Shown: one piece after another, positions 24,005-32,412 of the stretch
Layout of the letters: every line of letters begins with the position of its first letter
Position numbering within the stretch: position 1 is the stretch's first letter
Source of the DNA: Fidelibacterota bacterium
GTDB taxonomy: Bacteria; Fidelibacterota; Marinisomatia; Marinisomatales; TCS55
Reading direction: 5' to 3'
Length of the DNA stretch: 64,000 nucleotides
Assembly (NCBI GenBank): GCA_002724735.1
Contig: PBPT01000016.1
Coordinates: forward strand, 9,674-73,673
Notes under the pieces: model-generated
Database searches by the model: none
What the model was told of the DNA's origin: nothing
Seen by the model: the letters and a program-made list of their open reading frames with translations, nothing else
Program-made: the position numbers and the translations under genes

Positions 24005-25108
24005 ATGGCGAAGACAGTTTTTAATCAAGAAAAAGTAGATTTTACAAAGCAAAATATGTTTTTTGGCGAAGACCAAAACACACAGAGATATGATGTTTTT
24101 AAGTTTCCGGTGTTTGATAAACTTAATCAAACAATGCTAGGATATTTTTGGAGACCTGAAGAAGTAAGTCTTCAAAAGGACAGAGCAGATTACGCAAGCT
24201 TTCGTCCAGAACAAAAACATATTTTTACAAGTAATTTAAAATATCAAACACTTTTAGATAGTGTACAAGGTAGAGGTCCCTGCCTTGCATTCTTACCACA
24301 TGTAAGTTTGCCTGAGTTGGAAGGTTGTATTGTAACTTGGGATTTCTTTGAAACAATCCATAGTAGATCATACACACATATTATGAAAAATGTGTACCCA
24401 GATCCTTCTGTTGTGTTTGATACTATCTTAGATGATAAAAAAATTATTGCAAGAGCTACTAGTGTTACAAAAAATTATGATGCATTTACAGAAGCCGCTG
24501 ATGATTTTACTCATCATAAAAAAGGATCAATGTATGATGTAAAGAAAAAACTTTACCTCGCAATGCATAATGTAAATATTTTAGAAGGACTACGTTTTTA
24601 TGTTAGTTTTGCTTGCACATTTGCATTTGGTGAATTAAAACTTATGGAAGGAAGTGCAAAAATTATATCTCTAATTGCTAGAGATGAAGCACAGCATTTA
24701 GCTCTAAGTACACATGTCCTTAAAAATTGGGCTCAAGGTAAAGATGATCCAGACATGGTCAAAATTGCAAAAGAAACCCAAGAAGAAGTCTTAGATATGT
24801 GGAGAGAATGTGTAGCAGAAGAAAAGGATTGGGCCGAGTACCTGTTTAAAGATGGATCAATGATTGGACTTAATGAAACATTACTTCACAAGTATGTAGA
24901 ATATATTGCAAATCGTAGGCTCAAAGCATTAGGATTGCCAATGATTTTTGATCAACCTAGCACACAAAACCCACTTCCTTGGACGCAACATTGGTTATCA
25001 AGTTCTGGCTTACAAGTTGCTCCACAAGAAACAGAAGTAGAGTCATATGTAATTGGCGGTATCAAACAAGATGTTGACGAAGATGCCTTGAAAGGATTCA
25101 GTTTATGA
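24005..25108 (+). CDS. nrdB: Ribonucleoside-diphosphate reductase, beta chain
   Basis: A 367-residue class Ia small subunit. Iron ligands and radical site are present: WDFFETIHSRSYTHIMKNVY gives E116, H119 and the radical tyrosine Y123, and ARDEAQHLALSTH supplies the second E-x-x-H. The C-terminal peptide that docks to NrdA is acidic (DVDEDALKGFSL). It generates the tyrosyl radical. Its own sigma-70 promoter lies between nrdA and nrdB; the stop overlaps the glutaredoxin start. Confidence 0.96.
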   Translation: MAKTVFNQEKVDFTKQNMFFGEDQNTQRYDVFKFPVFDKLNQTMLGYFWRPEEVSLQKDRADYASFRPEQKHIFTSNLKYQTLLDSVQGRGPCLAFLPHVSLPELEGCIVTWDFFETIHSRSYTHIMKNVYPDPSVVFDTILDDKKIIARATSVTKNYDAFTEAADDFTHHKKGSMYDVKKKLYLAMHNVNILEGLRFYVSFACTFAFGELKLMEGSAKIISLIARDEAQHLALSTHVLKNWAQGKDDPDMVKIAKETQEEVLDMWRECVAEEKDWAEYLFKDGSMIGLNETLLHKYVEYIANRRLKALGLPMIFDQPSTQNPLPWTQHWLSSSGLQVAPQETEVESYVIGGIKQDVDEDALKGFSL

Positions 25109-25371
25109 GTTCTACACAAAATGTTGTTGTATTATCTAAACCTCACTGTCCATACTGTGATATGGCAAGAGCATTATTAGACAAAATGGGTGTAGATTAC
25201 ACTACAAGAACATTAGGCAAAGACTTAACTAGAGAAGAAGTATTCGAACTAGCACCACAAGCCCGAACATTTCCCCAGATAATCATCAATAACCAAGTAA
25301 TTGGCGGTTATAATCAGTTAAATACATATATAGAGAACACAGGGTTTAACGGAACGGGGTATACATTATAA
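25105..25371 (+). CDS. Glutaredoxin
   Basis: An 88-residue glutaredoxin with the dithiol site C15-P-Y-C18 (KPHCPYCDMARALL), the TFPQIIIN cis-proline loop and the GGYNQL glutathione-binding end. It would recycle NrdA cysteines. It overlaps nrdB by 4 nt and the next gene by 1, so it is part of the nrd operon. Confidence 0.93.
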   Translation: MSSTQNVVVLSKPHCPYCDMARALLDKMGVDYTTRTLGKDLTREEVFELAPQARTFPQIIINNQVIGGYNQLNTYIENTGFNGTGYTL

Positions 25372-25670
25372 TGGCATTATTACAAACAACAGTAGAAAAA
25401 GACGATATTATTACTATTAGAACAGTTCAGGGCTTTGAAATGGTAGCTAAATTTGTATCTGAATCTTCTGCGTCAATTAAGGTAAACAAACCTTTAATGA
25501 TTACAGGGACAAGTTCAGTTGCAGATACAGGAGTAACAAAAGCTCTTTTTGGTCCAGTTGCTTCTACAATGGCTACACTAGGCGATATTGAAATTAATAG
25601 TGTTAATATTCTTTGCGCCAACGAAACAGATAGCGATATAGCGGACCAGTATAAATCACAGGTAAGTTAA
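25371..25670 (+). CDS. Small beta-rich phage protein
   Basis: A 99-residue protein (MALLQTTVEKDDIITIRTVQ, MVAKFVSESSASIKVNKPLM) whose start resembles Sm-like phage proteins. It is joined by overlap to glutaredoxin upstream and virion peptidases downstream. Function unknown. Confidence 0.5.
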   Translation: MALLQTTVEKDDIITIRTVQGFEMVAKFVSESSASIKVNKPLMITGTSSVADTGVTKALFGPVASTMATLGDIEINSVNILCANETDSDIADQYKSQVS

Positions 25671-25671
25671 A

Positions 25672-26760
25672 ATGAGTGGTGTAAATACAACTCCAACTAC
25701 ACCAAACTCAACTGAATCAGGACATCCTGGTAACAGTATGACGCATACGGGCGTTGACGCCCACGAAGGGTCAACTGTCACTAGCAACCCTGATGAACAT
25801 TCACATGTACATTTCGATGACGGTTATAAATTACATTTTGGCGAAATAGCTAGCTTGTTTGAAGATATCCAAGCTGATATTAGAATAATAACAGATAGAG
25901 CAACAAGCCTTACAAAAGGTTTATATAAAAGAGATGCAGATACAACTGCACCTAATGCCGCAAATATTGCATTACAGGCCGCGGCAGAAGTTAACTTTGA
26001 TGCTACTGGAATTTTATCACAACTTAATGCTGAAATGTCCCGTCCTACAAATTACGCAGATACTACAAGCCAAAACTATGCAACAGTGCAAGGTGGCGGC
26101 ACCTCAGGTAACTTTGTAGGAAGTAATAATTACCAAAGACCTGCAGGATATGCAAGTGCAAGTACAGTAATAGTTCAGAATGATGACGGAACTACTACAG
26201 CAAAAAGAACAGGCGATGTCACATTACAAGAACTAGAAGCGGCTGGTTTAGCAACAACAGGTTCAGCTAGCGGTAATGTAAAATATGGTAACCAAGGTAA
26301 AATACGTAATCGTCCTTTACAACAAGCACTTATGGATATTTTAATTGCAGGTGCTAATGCCGCGAATGTTGATGTTTTAATTACAAGTGGCGGACAACTT
26401 GCCGCAAGAGATGGCGGAGTTGACGGAAGGACTAGGACAGGATCTAATAGACACGATAATGGATATGCCGCAGACGTTGTTATATTTAAAGACGGATTTC
26501 AAGGACGCGAATTATCTAGTAGAAATTCAGACGACTTAGCAATTATGGTTGCATTTATGAAAGCATGTAAAGATGCAGGAGCAACTGCAATAGGTCAAGG
26601 AAATAATTACATGGGCGATACAGGGATTCATGTAGACATTGCTTTAACAGGACAATCAGCAGGACAACTTACTAAAATTAGTACAGCATCTTTCTGGGGA
26701 GGAAAAGATGCTAAACGTGGATTGGCTCCACAATACTTATCGGACATAATGACAGCATAA
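25672..26760 (+). CDS. Virion protein with C-terminal M15-type peptidase domain
   Basis: A 362-residue protein. The N-terminal part contains a short His-rich segment (DEHSHVHFDDGYKLHF) and helical ADIRIITDRATSLTKG. The C-terminal ~140 residues look like a D-Ala-D-Ala carboxypeptidase/endolysin domain: RTGSNRHDNGYAADVVIF and GDTGIHVDIAL carry the His and Asp residues expected for the zinc site. It probably cuts peptidoglycan peptide bridges during entry or lysis, as part of the tail or baseplate. Confidence 0.65.
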   Translation: MSGVNTTPTTPNSTESGHPGNSMTHTGVDAHEGSTVTSNPDEHSHVHFDDGYKLHFGEIASLFEDIQADIRIITDRATSLTKGLYKRDADTTAPNAANIALQAAAEVNFDATGILSQLNAEMSRPTNYADTTSQNYATVQGGGTSGNFVGSNNYQRPAGYASASTVIVQNDDGTTTAKRTGDVTLQELEAAGLATTGSASGNVKYGNQGKIRNRPLQQALMDILIAGANAANVDVLITSGGQLAARDGGVDGRTRTGSNRHDNGYAADVVIFKDGFQGRELSSRNSDDLAIMVAFMKACKDAGATAIGQGNNYMGDTGIHVDIALTGQSAGQLTKISTASFWGGKDAKRGLAPQYLSDIMTA

Positions 26761-27560
26761 TGCCTATACGATTTACACATACAGATTACACTGAAGAACT
26801 TAACAGGATTATCACTGCCATGACAGGTATTCGTAATGACATTAGATTATTAAGAAGAACATTAGAAGACCCAGAACAAGGTGTAGCAGTTAGTCATGTA
26901 ATGAATGATTTACAAAAAGCTCTAATGGCAGTGGCTTTAAGTAATGATGGTGCAGGAAATGCAGAAGTAGTACGCAAAAAAATAATTTCAGGGGCAGGTG
27001 CTTCCTTAAATGCAGGAGCAGGAGTAACATCCGCTGGCACAAGTCAAGAAAATATTGCGGCTATTAAACAAGGTGCTCCACCTAAGGCAACCGCAGTTGA
27101 CCCTAGTATTGGAGACAAACGTTGGCCTGCTGAAAGAGCGGCAGGATCAGTTGCATTACCTAATGCGGGACCTAATTCAGATCTTGTAAATCCTGCCACA
27201 GGTGAAGTTATTGCAGTTGGTAGAGATCAACAAATTGCTAACGTACAATCTGCTACGTCTCCTCAACCAGCTACTGGAGATCCAGTAATAGGCGTTGCAC
27301 AAACAGAAAGACAACGTATACTTGAAAAATTAGGGCAGGATATTGCAAGCACAAAAGTTTTAATTAGAGTAGCTGGACAATATTATTTTGAAGCTGATCC
27401 TACAGCAGGACCAGATGACGGTACTGTAGGTTCAATCCCCCAAGTAACAAAATTTGCACTTGGCACACAATTAGGATATCAATCTAAATCAGGCGGCGGA
27501 GATGATGAAGATTATGGACATGATACATCTGCAAGAAGTAGTCAAGGAAGTGTACAATAA
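26760..27560 (+). CDS. Virion protein, Ala/Gly-rich
   Basis: A 266-residue protein starting MPIRFTHTDYTEELNRIITA with the same helical opening style as its upstream neighbour (GIRNDIRLLRRTLEDP versus DIQADIRIITDRATSL). The middle is low-complexity Ala/Gly/Pro. It overlaps its neighbours by one base each. Likely a baseplate or tail component; no enzyme motif. Confidence 0.55.
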   Translation: MPIRFTHTDYTEELNRIITAMTGIRNDIRLLRRTLEDPEQGVAVSHVMNDLQKALMAVALSNDGAGNAEVVRKKIISGAGASLNAGAGVTSAGTSQENIAAIKQGAPPKATAVDPSIGDKRWPAERAAGSVALPNAGPNSDLVNPATGEVIAVGRDQQIANVQSATSPQPATGDPVIGVAQTERQRILEKLGQDIASTKVLIRVAGQYYFEADPTAGPDDGTVGSIPQVTKFALGTQLGYQSKSGGGDDEDYGHDTSARSSQGSVQ

Positions 27561-28348
27561 TGGCTAAGGTTCATAGAGTAGGAGACTTTGATACAAGCGG
27601 AGCGATGTCAAGTACTGGCTCTGAAAATGTTTTTGCCAATGGCGGACCCACATTAGGAGGAGGAGTATCTGAAGTTTTTGATTTACCTGACGCAGTAGGA
27701 GTAACTGATATTGCCGCTAGAATGATATTATCAGATAGGGCAGATGAAATTAATAGAGGCGAAATTGATCCGGACATGAATGAACCATTCGAACAGTTTG
27801 ATCCTGCTAGCGGCAAAGGCATTAATCCAGTTGATGGATCAACAGCGATAATTGGTGCACCTGGCTCACCTGCTGGAGGCGCCGGCGGAAATTTTGAAAC
27901 AGACGCAGACGAAGAAACTGTCACTGTACCTTTTGATAATTCTACACCAATTTCTGATATGTTATTACCTGAGCCACAAGTAAATATGAATGTATCAACA
28001 GATACCTTTAATAAGGCAGTTAAACTTGCAAAAAATTTAGGCAGACCGCTTAGAATAAACAGTGGGTATAGAACTCCAGAATATAATAGAAAAGTTGGAG
28101 GAGCCAAAAATAGTCAACATGTCGCAAAAAAAGCAATGGATATAAGATGGCCTGATGGAGATTTCAGTACTAGAATAGCATTTATCCAATTAGCTTGTGA
28201 TGTTGGATTTACAGGCATAGGTGTGTATAATAATTTCATGCATGTTGATACAGGTCCAAAAAGATGTTGGGGTCCATCGGGAGGAAGAGCTAGTGTATAT
28301 CAACAGTACGTATCAGTTTTAAGAAAAAATGGATATACTGTTGGTTGA
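27560..28348 (+). CDS. Virion protein with M15A-type peptidase domain
   Basis: A 262-residue protein. The C-terminal ~120 residues form a clear peptidase M15A domain: RPLRINSGYRTPEYNRKVGG, NSQHVAKKAMDIRW (first zinc His and Asp) and NNFMHVDTGPKRCWG (second His and Asp). The N-terminal part is Gly/Asp-rich and has no recognised fold. It probably cleaves cell-wall peptide cross-links; together with the 25672 gene it makes two such domains in one operon. Confidence 0.78.
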   Translation: MAKVHRVGDFDTSGAMSSTGSENVFANGGPTLGGGVSEVFDLPDAVGVTDIAARMILSDRADEINRGEIDPDMNEPFEQFDPASGKGINPVDGSTAIIGAPGSPAGGAGGNFETDADEETVTVPFDNSTPISDMLLPEPQVNMNVSTDTFNKAVKLAKNLGRPLRINSGYRTPEYNRKVGGAKNSQHVAKKAMDIRWPDGDFSTRIAFIQLACDVGFTGIGVYNNFMHVDTGPKRCWGPSGGRASVYQQYVSVLRKNGYTVG

Positions 28349-28373
28349 CAACTATCATATTTGATGTTATAAT
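28345..28373 (+). promoter_or_regulatory. Consensus sigma-70 promoter
   Basis: Perfect TTGACA and TATAAT hexamers with 17-bp spacing, overlapping the end of the peptidase gene and 33 bp before the HAD gene. Confidence 0.92.
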
Positions 28374-28405
28374 GGTATTATAAAATTAAATAAAGATTGG
28401 ATAGT

Positions 28406-29008
28406 ATGGCTGAAAAACTAATACTAACAGACGCAGATGGAGTACTTTTAAACTGGGAGTATGCATTTACATGCTTTATGGACCAACAAGGTTTCCAAAA
28501 ACAACCAGGATCAGCATTCCAATATGACATTGCAAAAGCTTTTAATTTAAAGTCTAATAATCAAGGACACAAACTAATTAAAAGATTTAATGAAAGTGCG
28601 GCAATGGGCTTTTTACCTGCACTAAGAGATAGTGTCCATTATGTAAAAAAATTACACGAAGAGCATGGATATGAATTTCATTGTATTACTTCAATGAGCA
28701 CTGACACATATGCATACAAACTTCGTAGAATGAATATAGAAAAGCTTTTTGGAACATCAGCTTTTACAAAACTTATATGTTTAGCTACAGGGGCACCTAA
28801 AGATGATGCCTTAGCTGAATATAAAGGTTCTAACTATTTTTGGATAGAAGATAAGTTAGATAATGCGGTCGCAGGCCTAAAACAAGGATTGCGTCCACTT
28901 TTGGTCGAACACGGCCACAATATGAATGAAGAACTTCCTGAAGGCATACATAAAGTAGTCAATTGGAAAGAAATTTATTCTATTATAACAGGAGAAAATG
29001 ATGAGTGA
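28406..29008 (+). CDS. HAD-superfamily phosphatase (nucleotidase-like)
   Basis: About 200 residues. Motif I LTDADGVLLNWEYAF has the nucleophile Asp and the acid/base Asp; HCITSMSTD is motif II and FWIEDKLDNAVAG fits motif IV. Size and motif I wording suit 5'(3')-deoxyribonucleotidase-like HAD enzymes, so dephosphorylation of nucleotides is a fair guess. ATG at 28406 is preferred over an upstream TTG at 28397. Confidence 0.75.
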   Translation: MAEKLILTDADGVLLNWEYAFTCFMDQQGFQKQPGSAFQYDIAKAFNLKSNNQGHKLIKRFNESAAMGFLPALRDSVHYVKKLHEEHGYEFHCITSMSTDTYAYKLRRMNIEKLFGTSAFTKLICLATGAPKDDALAEYKGSNYFWIEDKLDNAVAGLKQGLRPLLVEHGHNMNEELPEGIHKVVNWKEIYSIITGENDE

Positions 29009-29186
29009 ATTATCACAACACGAACAGATTGTTCAAGCGTTTAATCAATACCTTGCAGAAGCTGAGACTTTTGATGAAAAAGGTGTGAAGGCCGCGGCAG
29101 CTAGAGCCAGAAAGGCCCTTGGAGATCTAGGCAAACTTGCCAAGACAAGAAGAGCAGAAATCCAAGAGAAAAAGAACAACATGTAA
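28998..29186 (+). CDS. Small basic histone-like phage protein
   Basis: A 62-residue helical protein with GVKAAAARARKALGDLGKLA, a pattern seen in short conserved T4-like marine phage proteins and reminiscent of lysine/alanine-rich DNA-binding helices. AGGAG precedes the double ATG; it overlaps the HAD gene by 11 nt. Confidence 0.55.
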   Translation: MMSELSQHEQIVQAFNQYLAEAETFDEKGVKAAAARARKALGDLGKLAKTRRAEIQEKKNNM

Positions 29187-29392
29187 TGAGCGGGCAACGA
29201 CTATGGCTCAGGACATGGGCAAGGATAGTTGGAATGCCTATAGGTATGACAGATGATGACAAACCTGAATTTCTGCCTATACCGCAGACTAGTGTAAAAC
29301 GTGCATTGGCGGCTAGAACTTTCTGGATCGTCTTGCACGTTGTTACATGTTGTATGATAATTGCCGGTAATGCAAAAGCACTTTTTTGGTAG
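29186..29392 (+). CDS. Small membrane protein
   Basis: A 68-residue protein with one C-terminal hydrophobic helix (FWIVLHVVTCCMIIAGNAKA). Start overlaps the previous stop (TAATG). Function unknown. Confidence 0.5.
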   Translation: MSGQRLWLRTWARIVGMPIGMTDDDKPEFLPIPQTSVKRALAARTFWIVLHVVTCCMIIAGNAKALFW

Positions 29393-29400
29393 GAGGTAAT

Positions 29401-29775
29401 ATGAAAAAACTTTTAATCTTAATAATACTAGGCGTTGCAATATTTGCAACCTTACCAGCAAACGCAGATCACCGTTATGGTTATGGTAATCAATGGAATA
29501 ATCATTCATATGGTTATTATAATCATGGCGGCCCTTGGAATAACCGTTGGCATAATCCAAGAGGTTATAGACCACATATGCATCACAGACATAATGGTGG
29601 TAGATGGCATAGACGCAATAATGATATTGCAGGAGTGATTATAGGTGGCATAATTCTTAACGAAATATTTAGGAATAATAATCAAAGATACCAACAACAA
29701 TGTTATGATGTAAAAAGGCAAGGATATAACCAAAATGGTTATTATACCGAATGGTACGAAAGGGTTTGTAATTAA
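29401..29775 (+). CDS. Secreted Gly/Tyr/His/Asn-rich protein
   Basis: About 124 residues. Signal peptide MKKLLILIILGVAIFATLPA-NA, then a low-complexity region rich in Tyr, Gly, His, Asn and Trp (HRYGYGNQWNNHSYGYY), a hydrophobic IAGVIIGGIILNEIF segment and a Cys-containing end. GGAGG lies 5 nt before the ATG. The middle glycine-rich hydrophobic stretch resembles glycine-zipper surface proteins. It may alter the host envelope; function unknown. Confidence 0.6.
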   Translation: MKKLLILIILGVAIFATLPANADHRYGYGNQWNNHSYGYYNHGGPWNNRWHNPRGYRPHMHHRHNGGRWHRRNNDIAGVIIGGIILNEIFRNNNQRYQQQCYDVKRQGYNQNGYYTEWYERVCN

Positions 29776-30372
29776 GTGGGACAATACCCATTCTTCTATT
29801 TTTATGATTTAGAATTTGATGCTAGTAAAATTTTAGACTTCATCAATACTATACCAGATGAAGAATGGGTAGGACCACACATTGGCAATTATGATCCTGA
29901 CATAGATACAACAGAGCATTTAGCAGACAACAACTTATGGACTGCTAATAATCTCCAAACTGATTTTACTAAATGTAATGAAATTAATAAAATAGCAAAA
30001 TACTTTTCCCCAGGTAGACGTTTCTTCAAAGGCATGATGATAAAGAAAAGTAAAAAGGATTTTAAATCACCTTTTCATCCACTAATGCAAAATTTAGAAT
30101 TTGATAAAAAAAATAACATTGTAAGAACATTTGATATAATAGTACCTATTCAAGGAGGATTTGTAGAAAGTCCATTAGAAGCAATTGATACAAAAACAAA
30201 CGAACACTTTACATTAGTGCCAAAAGGTTTAGCCTTTATGGTTCCTAATGATCCCAGTTGGCATTTTAGCTGGTGTGAAACAATACATGACTTTCGATAT
30301 ACTTTACACCTAAGGGGAGTAATGCCTATCAAACATGAATTCATGAAAGGCTATTATCACAAAAATGTCTGA
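29776..30372 (+). CDS. Possible dioxygenase-fold (cupin-like) protein
   Basis: A 198-residue protein with GTG start immediately after the previous stop. Segments such as FDIIVPIQGGFVESPLEA and VPKGLAFMVPNDPSWHFSW have the beta-barrel cadence of cupin or 2-oxoglutarate dioxygenase-like proteins, but the metal motif is not clear. It overlaps by 8 nt the next gene, which is a better match to that fold. Low certainty. Confidence 0.45.
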   Translation: MGQYPFFYFYDLEFDASKILDFINTIPDEEWVGPHIGNYDPDIDTTEHLADNNLWTANNLQTDFTKCNEINKIAKYFSPGRRFFKGMMIKKSKKDFKSPFHPLMQNLEFDKKNNIVRTFDIIVPIQGGFVESPLEAIDTKTNEHFTLVPKGLAFMVPNDPSWHFSWCETIHDFRYTLHLRGVMPIKHEFMKGYYHKNV

Positions 30373-30873
30373 CTATCTAATTGAATTACCTCATTTTGAA
30401 TATAATAAATCAGCACTAATTGATTACCAAAAGGAAATCAAGGACTGGCGTCCTAATAATCATTATACAAGAGCAGGAATTGATACAGGTAAAGCTAACA
30501 GTTGGTTTGACTATTATCCTGACAAAAATAATTCAGTAATAAAGGAAATTACAAATAATCTAAATATTGATCTTGTAATACAAAAACCGTATAAGTTTAC
30601 AATGCATTTAGCTGGAGGTAAACTACCTTGGCATATCGATCCAAAAAGAGAATGTGTATTAATGATTCCTTTAACAGATGATAACGAAGGACTTAAATGG
30701 ATTAATAGTAAGGGTGAAACCTTATGTGAACATATCTATACATGCCCTACAGTTATAAATGCAAAAATTATGCATGGCTGTCCCACTATTACAAAAGATA
30801 GAATATTCTTGCAGGTTGATATACCATGTTCTTGGAGTACCTTAAAAGAGGATTATAAATATATTTTCAATGT

Positions 30874-30883
<10 letters not shown>
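30365..30883 (+). CDS. 2-oxoglutarate/Fe(II) dioxygenase-like protein
   Basis: A 172-residue protein with the elements of a double-stranded beta-helix oxygenase: FTMHLAGGKLPWHIDPKRE gives the H-x-D pair, KIMHG a distal His and KDRIFLQVDI the 2-oxoglutarate-binding Arg. Many phages carry such enzymes; substrates may be protein or nucleic acid. The last three codons and the stop (TAG) lie inside the 5' end of the tRNA-Thr gene, an overlap of 10 nt. Confidence 0.62.
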
Positions 30884-30949
<66 letters not shown>

Positions 30950-30955
30950 TTTTCA

Positions 30956-30962
30956 CTAAATA
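30956..30962 (+). promoter_or_regulatory. Late-type motif just before a start codon
   Basis: CTAAATA ending 6 nt before the ATG at 30969, without Shine-Dalgarno. Confidence 0.35.
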
Positions 30963-30968
30963 TTAATA

Positions 30969-31235
30969 ATGTCTACTATACCAAACAATGCTATGCCAAT
31001 GACAAAAGATGTAGAATATCTTAACAGTCTACGTCGGCAAGAAGATGTAAGGATAGAAAAGCAATTAGAAGCAAAACGGTTAGAAGAGTTCAACAATAAA
31101 AAAATTATACTTTCAGAACTAATGTTGCAAAAATACTACGAAAGATTAGATGCACTTGCCTTATATAACAGACAAAAGCAACTAGAAAGAGCTCAAGCCG
31201 AGCAAGGCCGTTTTGTAGACATAGAAGTTAAGTAA
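30969..31235 (+). CDS. Charged coiled-coil small protein
   Basis: An 88-residue highly charged helical protein (LNSLRRQEDVRIEKQLEAKR, RQKQLERAQAEQGRF). No recognised family. The start is supported by the late motif spacing rather than a ribosome site. Confidence 0.5.
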   Translation: MSTIPNNAMPMTKDVEYLNSLRRQEDVRIEKQLEAKRLEEFNNKKIILSELMLQKYYERLDALALYNRQKQLERAQAEQGRFVDIEVK

Positions 31236-31239
31236 TCAG

Positions 31240-31246
31240 CTAAATA
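31240..31246 (+). promoter_or_regulatory. Late-type motif upstream of iscU
   Basis: CTAAATA 23 bp before the iscU ATG; AGAGGA serves as ribosome site between them. Confidence 0.4.
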
Positions 31247-31269
31247 CACTACACAAGAGGACGCAAACC

Positions 31270-31659
31270 ATGGCGTATTCAGATAAGGTGATAGATCATT
31301 ACGAAAATCCACGTAATGTTGGCAAATGGGATCCCAAAACAGACGGAGTAGGAACTGGAATGGTAGGAGCCCCTGCCTGTGGTGATGTTATGAGATTACA
31401 AATAAAAGTAAAAGATAACATAATAGAAGATGCCAAATTTAAAACTTATGGATGCGGTAGTGCAATAGCTTCTAGTTCTTTGCTCACAGAATGGGTCAAA
31501 GGTAGAACATTGGAAGAAGCAGGTGAAATAAAGAACGTAGAGATAGCAAACGAACTGGCTCTACCACCTGTAAAAATCCATTGTAGTGTTTTGGCAGAGG
31601 ATGCTATAAAGGCCGCTATTGCAAATTACAAAGAAATAAACGGAGAAAATAATGTATGA
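31270..31659 (+). CDS. iscU: IscU-type Fe-S cluster scaffold
   Basis: A 129-residue protein, standard IscU length. It opens YSDKVIDHYENPRNVGKWD and has all ligand positions: C37 with D39 (APACGDVM), C62 (TYGCGSAIASSS) and H104-C105 (PPVKIHCSVLAEDAI). IscU assembles 2Fe-2S clusters using sulfur from a cysteine desulfurase, presumably the host's. The chaperone-recognition LPPVK is intact, so HscA/HscB could act on it. A complete scaffold in a phage is notable. Confidence 0.93.
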   Translation: MAYSDKVIDHYENPRNVGKWDPKTDGVGTGMVGAPACGDVMRLQIKVKDNIIEDAKFKTYGCGSAIASSSLLTEWVKGRTLEEAGEIKNVEIANELALPPVKIHCSVLAEDAIKAAIANYKEINGENNV

Positions 31660-31822
31660 TAACACTCAAGCTGAACACATTTATCAACAATGGGCACAAA
31701 TCCAGCAAGGCTTACCACAAGGTAACCTTGAACAGTTACTTATAAACGAGTTGCACCTTAAAAAATCCGAAGCAATACAACTTGCAAAAAAATTAAATAA
31801 AAAATATCAAAAAACAGGTTGA
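31652..31822 (+). CDS. Small protein coupled to iscU
   Basis: A 56-residue ORF starting MYDNTQAEHIYQQWAQIQQG, overlapping the iscU stop by 8 nt, with CGGAGAA upstream. The end (KKSEAIQLAKKLNKKY) is basic and helical. The promoter for the next gene begins at its stop. It might assist IscU or be unrelated; function unknown. Confidence 0.55.
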   Translation: MYDNTQAEHIYQQWAQIQQGLPQGNLEQLLINELHLKKSEAIQLAKKLNKKYQKTG

Positions 31823-31847
31823 CAGCCTAAACAAAAGAAAGTATACT
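31819..31847 (+). promoter_or_regulatory. Sigma-70 promoter
   Basis: TTGACA, 17-bp spacer, TATACT, ahead of the helix-turn-helix gene. Confidence 0.85.
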
Positions 31848-31887
31848 GTAAAAACAATGAGGCTAAGAGAATAGCTTCTTGGTGAGC

Positions 31888-31905
31888 GGAGTAGTTATCT
31901 ACTCC
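31888..31905 (+). promoter_or_regulatory. Leader hairpin
   Basis: GGAGTAG/CTACTCC with TTAT loop followed by ATTTTAT, in the ~80-nt leader of the 31934 gene. A five-codon ORF (MRLRE) precedes it, so an attenuator is possible but unproven. Confidence 0.4.
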
Positions 31906-31933
31906 ATTTTATAAACTTTGAGAGAGGTAAATT

Positions 31934-32182
31934 ATGGCTTTTACAACCATTAAAACTAACCAGAAAACTTTCTTAGAAAACTATCTAAGAGGTACTGGCA
32001 AAACTTTGACTGCGGCTGATGCCAATGCAAGGTTCGGCATTCAAAAACTAGCGGCTAGAATGAGCGAAATGAAAGCGGCTGGCTTGAATGTTAAAACTTC
32101 AACTGCTTCAACAGGCAAAGTGAAGTATGGCATTTCTGCTCGTGACGTAAACGGCAGTAGAGCTAAGGTATTCGCTTCCTAA
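31934..32182 (+). CDS. Winged-helix-like phage protein
   Basis: An 82-residue protein: MAFTTIKTNQKTFLENYLRG, then LTAADANARFGIQKLAARMSEMKAAGL, which has a helix-turn-helix cadence, and ISARDVNGSRAKVF. This family recurs in T4-like marine phages. Probably a DNA-binding regulator. It has a sigma-70 promoter, structured leader and strong terminator, i.e. it is a separate transcription unit. Confidence 0.65.
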   Translation: MAFTTIKTNQKTFLENYLRGTGKTLTAADANARFGIQKLAARMSEMKAAGLNVKTSTASTGKVKYGISARDVNGSRAKVFAS

Positions 32183-32198
32183 CATAAAAAGCGACACG

Positions 32199-32227
32199 AA
32201 AAAGGCGTCTCAGGGCGCCTTTTTTTA
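32199..32227 (+). terminator. Rho-independent terminator
   Basis: AAAAAGGCG pairs with CGCCTTTTT around TCTCAGGG, followed by a T run. Confidence 0.92.
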
Positions 32228-32296
32228 CGACCACACAAGGAGAACGACTTCTCGATATACGTAAAGAGAATAGTTATAAACTGTGTATTGATCGCA

Positions 32297-32389
32297 ATGA
32301 CTTGGATCATAGAGAATGAACCAGAACTTTGTCGATTCAAAAAAAAGGGCGAACAATCCTCAGTGGTTGAAATCGAAGTTGACATCTAA
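32297..32389 (+). CDS. Mini-ORF before the tmRNA
   Basis: A 30-codon ORF (MTWIIENEPELCRFKKKGEQ). The same frame is open for about 16 further codons upstream (YVKRIVINCVLIA) and AAGGAG lies at the far end, but no ATG/GTG sits at the right distance; an ATA does. It may be a decayed or unusually started gene. Confidence 0.3.
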   Translation: MTWIIENEPELCRFKKKGEQSSVVEIEVDI

Positions 32390-32401
32390 TAAAATCTATG
32401 T

Positions 32402-32409
32402 TATAAATA
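32402..32409 (+). promoter_or_regulatory. Late promoter motif for the tmRNA
   Basis: Perfect TATAAATA; the predicted start would fall about 6 nt downstream, at the 5' end of the tmRNA acceptor piece. Confidence 0.55.
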
Positions 32410-32412
32410 AAC

